Positions 22,925-24,518 of a stretch of DNA of 24,518 bases are shown here, in pieces (the stretch's first letter is position 1; each line of letters opens with the position of its first letter). The stretch is from CAIKZJ01 sp041675325 (GTDB taxonomy: Bacteria; Bacteroidota; Ignavibacteria; Tepidaquicellales; Tepidaquicellaceae), in contig JBAYUG010000050.1 in NCBI GenBank assembly GCA_041675325.1, positions 1-24,518 on the forward strand. Reading direction: 5' to 3'. Under the pieces are notes generated by a model that saw nothing but the letters and a program-made list of their open reading frames with translations, was not told where the DNA came from and searched no databases. The translations under genes were made by a program, and so were the position numbers.

Positions 22925-23473
22925 TTAATTAGGTACAACTTCAACTTCACCTTCGGCAATCGGTGTACCGTCTTGCTTCTGGCAGACAACCTTGTATGTG
23001 CCCGGTGAATCAAATTTTAAATTCTTTTTGTCTGTGAAATATGTATAATCCCAATCTGCCTGAACGTCAAATGGAACTGTTTTGAGAATTTTTTCACTTA
23101 TCTCATTACCGGCACCATCTTTAACCTTAGAAAGCCTTAATTCAACTTTTCCGGTTCCGATTTTGGTTCCAGTTGGACGAGTATCCAGCATTACAGTAAG
23201 CCATCCTGGTGTAAATTTCTTGCTGACGCCTACTTCCTCTCCATTAACGTACTGCTCGCAGAAATAAAGTTTTGAAGCGCCTTCCTTCTGGCTGGAAGAT
23301 TCTTTCTTTGTTTCTTTGGTTGTTTCAGTTTTGGTTGTGGTTTCTTCCTTTTTGGTGTCCTCTTTCTTTGTTTCTTCCTTGGCAATGTCCTTTAATTTAC
23401 CGCATGCAACTACAAGAGAAATCAGTACTAAAATAGCTACCACAAAACTTAGGTTGTATTTTTTGCTTTTCAT
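22925..23473 (-). CDS. Lipoprotein with Lys/Glu/Thr linker and the same C-terminal domain
   Basis: A 182-residue envelope lipoprotein of unknown function. The lipobox is LVVAC with lipidated Cys24 after a hydrophobic stretch (9-23). Residues 31-68 form a low-complexity linker rich in Lys, Glu and Thr (ETTTKTETTKETKKESSSQ). The domain (69-182) starts KLYFCEQYVNGEEVGVSKKF and has TPGWLTVML, YFTDKKNLKFDSPGTYKVV and a C-terminal AEGEVEVVPN. It is paralogous to the secreted protein 50 bp downstream. The architecture suggests a surface- or periplasm-facing beta-sandwich on a tether. It follows nadC by 54 bp and might be read through from it, though no promoter decides this. Confidence 0.82.
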   Translation of the reverse strand: MKSKKYNLSFVVAILVLISLVVACGKLKDIAKEETKKEDTKKEETTTKTETTKETKKESSSQKEGASKLYFCEQYVNGEEVGVSKKFTPGWLTVMLDTRPTGTKIGTGKVELRLSKVKDGAGNEISEKILKTVPFDVQADWDYTYFTDKKNLKFDSPGTYKVVCQKQDGTPIAEGEVEVVPN

Positions 23474-23527
23474 AGTTTAAGACTTTAATTTTTAAAGATA
23501 TTAAATTAAGTTTTTCAGTTTTATATG

Positions 23528-24403
23528 TCAAGATATAAATTCCAACGACAAGTCCATCGATTTAACAGAATGTGTAAGCGCACCAACAGAAATAATATCA
23601 ACACCATTTAATCCGCTGTAGTTCCCAATATTCCGTACATTCACACCACCTGATATTTCCAGTTTAAAACTCTTTTTGTTGAGCTTCACAGCTGACTTGA
23701 TATCTTCCACTGTAAAATTATCGAGCATAACAATATCAACTAAACCCATTCCAAGTTCCTGAACTAAATTAAACTCATTCAGGTCTTTAACTTCAACTTC
23801 AACTTTAATGTTCCTGCTTTTCAGAACTTTTTTAAGTTTTTTGAGTGTGTTTGCAATTCCCCCGTTTGCTTCGATGTGATTATCTTTGATAAGCACCATA
23901 TCGTACAAACCAAATCTATGGTTATCTCCGCCACCGATTTTCACAGCAAGCTTTTCAAACATCCTAAAATTAGGAGTTGTTTTTCTTGTATCGACTAACT
24001 TAATGGATGGATTGTTCAGCCGCTTCTTCATGCTAAAAGCTGCGGTAGCAATACCGCTCATCCGCTGGATTATATTAAGTGAGACCCTTTCGGCTTTAAG
24101 CATGCTTCTTGAATTGCCTTTAATGACAGCGATTCGGGAACATTTTCTTATAATCTGGCCTTCGGGACAGGCGGTCTTCATTACAGTTTTCGGGTCAACT
24201 ACTTTATGTACAAGTCTGAAGATTTCTATACCCGCAACAACGCCTGATTCTTTCATTAAAAGATTTGCGGCAGACATTTTATCTTTCGGAATAAGGAGAT
24301 TAGATGTTACATCACCATTTCCAATATCTTCTTTAAGCGCCTGTTTTATTATCCTTTCAGCTGTATCGAAATCGAAGTTTCTGTAGAATGATTTGTTTGA
24401 CAT
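23528..24403 (-). CDS. nadC: Quinolinate phosphoribosyltransferase (decarboxylating)
   Basis: A 291-residue cytosolic enzyme that converts quinolinate and PRPP to nicotinate mononucleotide, CO2 and PPi in de novo NAD synthesis. Family blocks are present in order: ALKEDIGNGDVTS (22-34), QRMSGIAT (113-120), DTRKTTP (138-144), GGGDNHR (157-163), LIKDNHI (171-177), VEVEV (201-205), LDN (227-229), EISGGV (249-254) and SVGALTHS (272-279). Arg, Lys and His residues of the substrate site are all there. Length is typical. The ATG lies 11 bp after the stop of an upstream gene, so the two are probably co-transcribed. nadA and nadB are not in the window. Confidence 0.96.
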   Translation of the reverse strand: MSNKSFYRNFDFDTAERIIKQALKEDIGNGDVTSNLLIPKDKMSAANLLMKESGVVAGIEIFRLVHKVVDPKTVMKTACPEGQIIRKCSRIAVIKGNSRSMLKAERVSLNIIQRMSGIATAAFSMKKRLNNPSIKLVDTRKTTPNFRMFEKLAVKIGGGDNHRFGLYDMVLIKDNHIEANGGIANTLKKLKKVLKSRNIKVEVEVKDLNEFNLVQELGMGLVDIVMLDNFTVEDIKSAVKLNKKSFKLEISGGVNVRNIGNYSGLNGVDIISVGALTHSVKSMDLSLEFIS

Positions 24404-24414
24404 AATAATATAAT

Positions 24415-24518
24415 TTACTTTTTCATTAACTTTTTAATTACTTCCATAAAATCCTCCGGGGGTCTTACGGGTTTAAACTTTTTAAGGTCAAGAAATGAAT
24501 GTGTTGTGTATCCGCTTG
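24415..24518 (-). CDS. C-terminal end of an unidentified protein (partial)
   Basis: The last 33 codons of a minus-strand gene that enters from the right edge; the frame runs from 24516 to the TAA at 24417-24415. The residues include SGYTTHSFLDLKKFKPVRPP and end EVIKKLMKK. I do not recognise the family. Continuous coding up to 11 bp before nadC suggests a shared operon. Confidence 0.6.
   Translation of the reverse strand, partial: SGYTTHSFLDLKKFKPVRPPEDFMEVIKKLMKK

Noticed and set aside
23886..24386. 166-codon plus-strand ORF inside nadC
   Set aside because: Antisense shadow of nadC, whose conserved motifs run through the whole interval.

Overview
The window looks like a chromosomal stretch from a free-living, moderately AT-rich Gram-negative bacterium of the Bacteroidota/Ignavibacteriota kind. 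This is inferred from gene style: a Tat-dependent TldD, an RRM protein with a Gly/Lys-rich tail, weak or absent Shine-Dalgarno sites before most genes, a DUF1343/NamZ protein, and a large load of palindromic intergenic repeats. No phylogenetic marker allows a firm assignment. There are about 14 intact protein genes, two partial genes at the edges, one IS element, one frameshifted sensor kinase, one truncated sensor fragment and one tRNA remnant.

Layout, left to right. The 3' end of purA (1-106, +) is followed by an RRM RNA-binding protein gene with a two-hairpin leader. A bidirectional terminator separates it from acetyl-CoA synthetase (acs, -). A repeat-rich spacer follows, containing an intact 1401-bp IS3-family element with 21/26-matching inverted repeats, a 3-bp target duplication and an in-phase A AAA AAG frameshift site. 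Next comes the pta-ackA operon (-). From 7369 the + strand holds a broken DUF4118-like N-terminus, then a large hybrid histidine kinase split into two reading frames exactly at a T TTA AAG heptamer, then a small GRAM/PH-like protein. At 11956-12077 lies the 3' half of a tRNA-Lys(CTT) gene with its terminator and two 11-bp direct repeats, which looks like an integration scar. The tldD-tldE pair follows (+), with a Tat signal only on TldD. After it comes 1.9 kb of non-coding repeat-dense DNA and then a NADP-type malic enzyme (maeB, +). The right end is a minus-strand set: nadC (preceded by the tail of another gene), two paralogous secreted proteins, a terminator, then a Wzx/MATE-like flippase translationally coupled to a NamZ-family (DUF1343) exported protein.

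How the genes relate. Acs, Pta, AckA and MaeB all act at the acetate/acetyl-CoA/pyruvate-malate node. The C-terminal Pta-like domain of MaeB has lost the catalytic Ser-Arg that the neighbouring Pta keeps, consistent with an acetyl-CoA-sensing regulatory domain. The flippase and NamZ-like protein suggest envelope glycan handling.

The most unusual content is (1) the in-phase slippery heptamer at the kinase frame break, (2) the truncated tRNA with flanking direct repeats, (3) a 131-bp element in two copies made of hairpins that share a CTTTAG/CTAAAG core but have different stems, (4) modular intergenic repeats recurring at least six times, and (5) the pair of paralogous secreted proteins of unknown function. 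I see no CRISPR array, prophage or obvious defence system.
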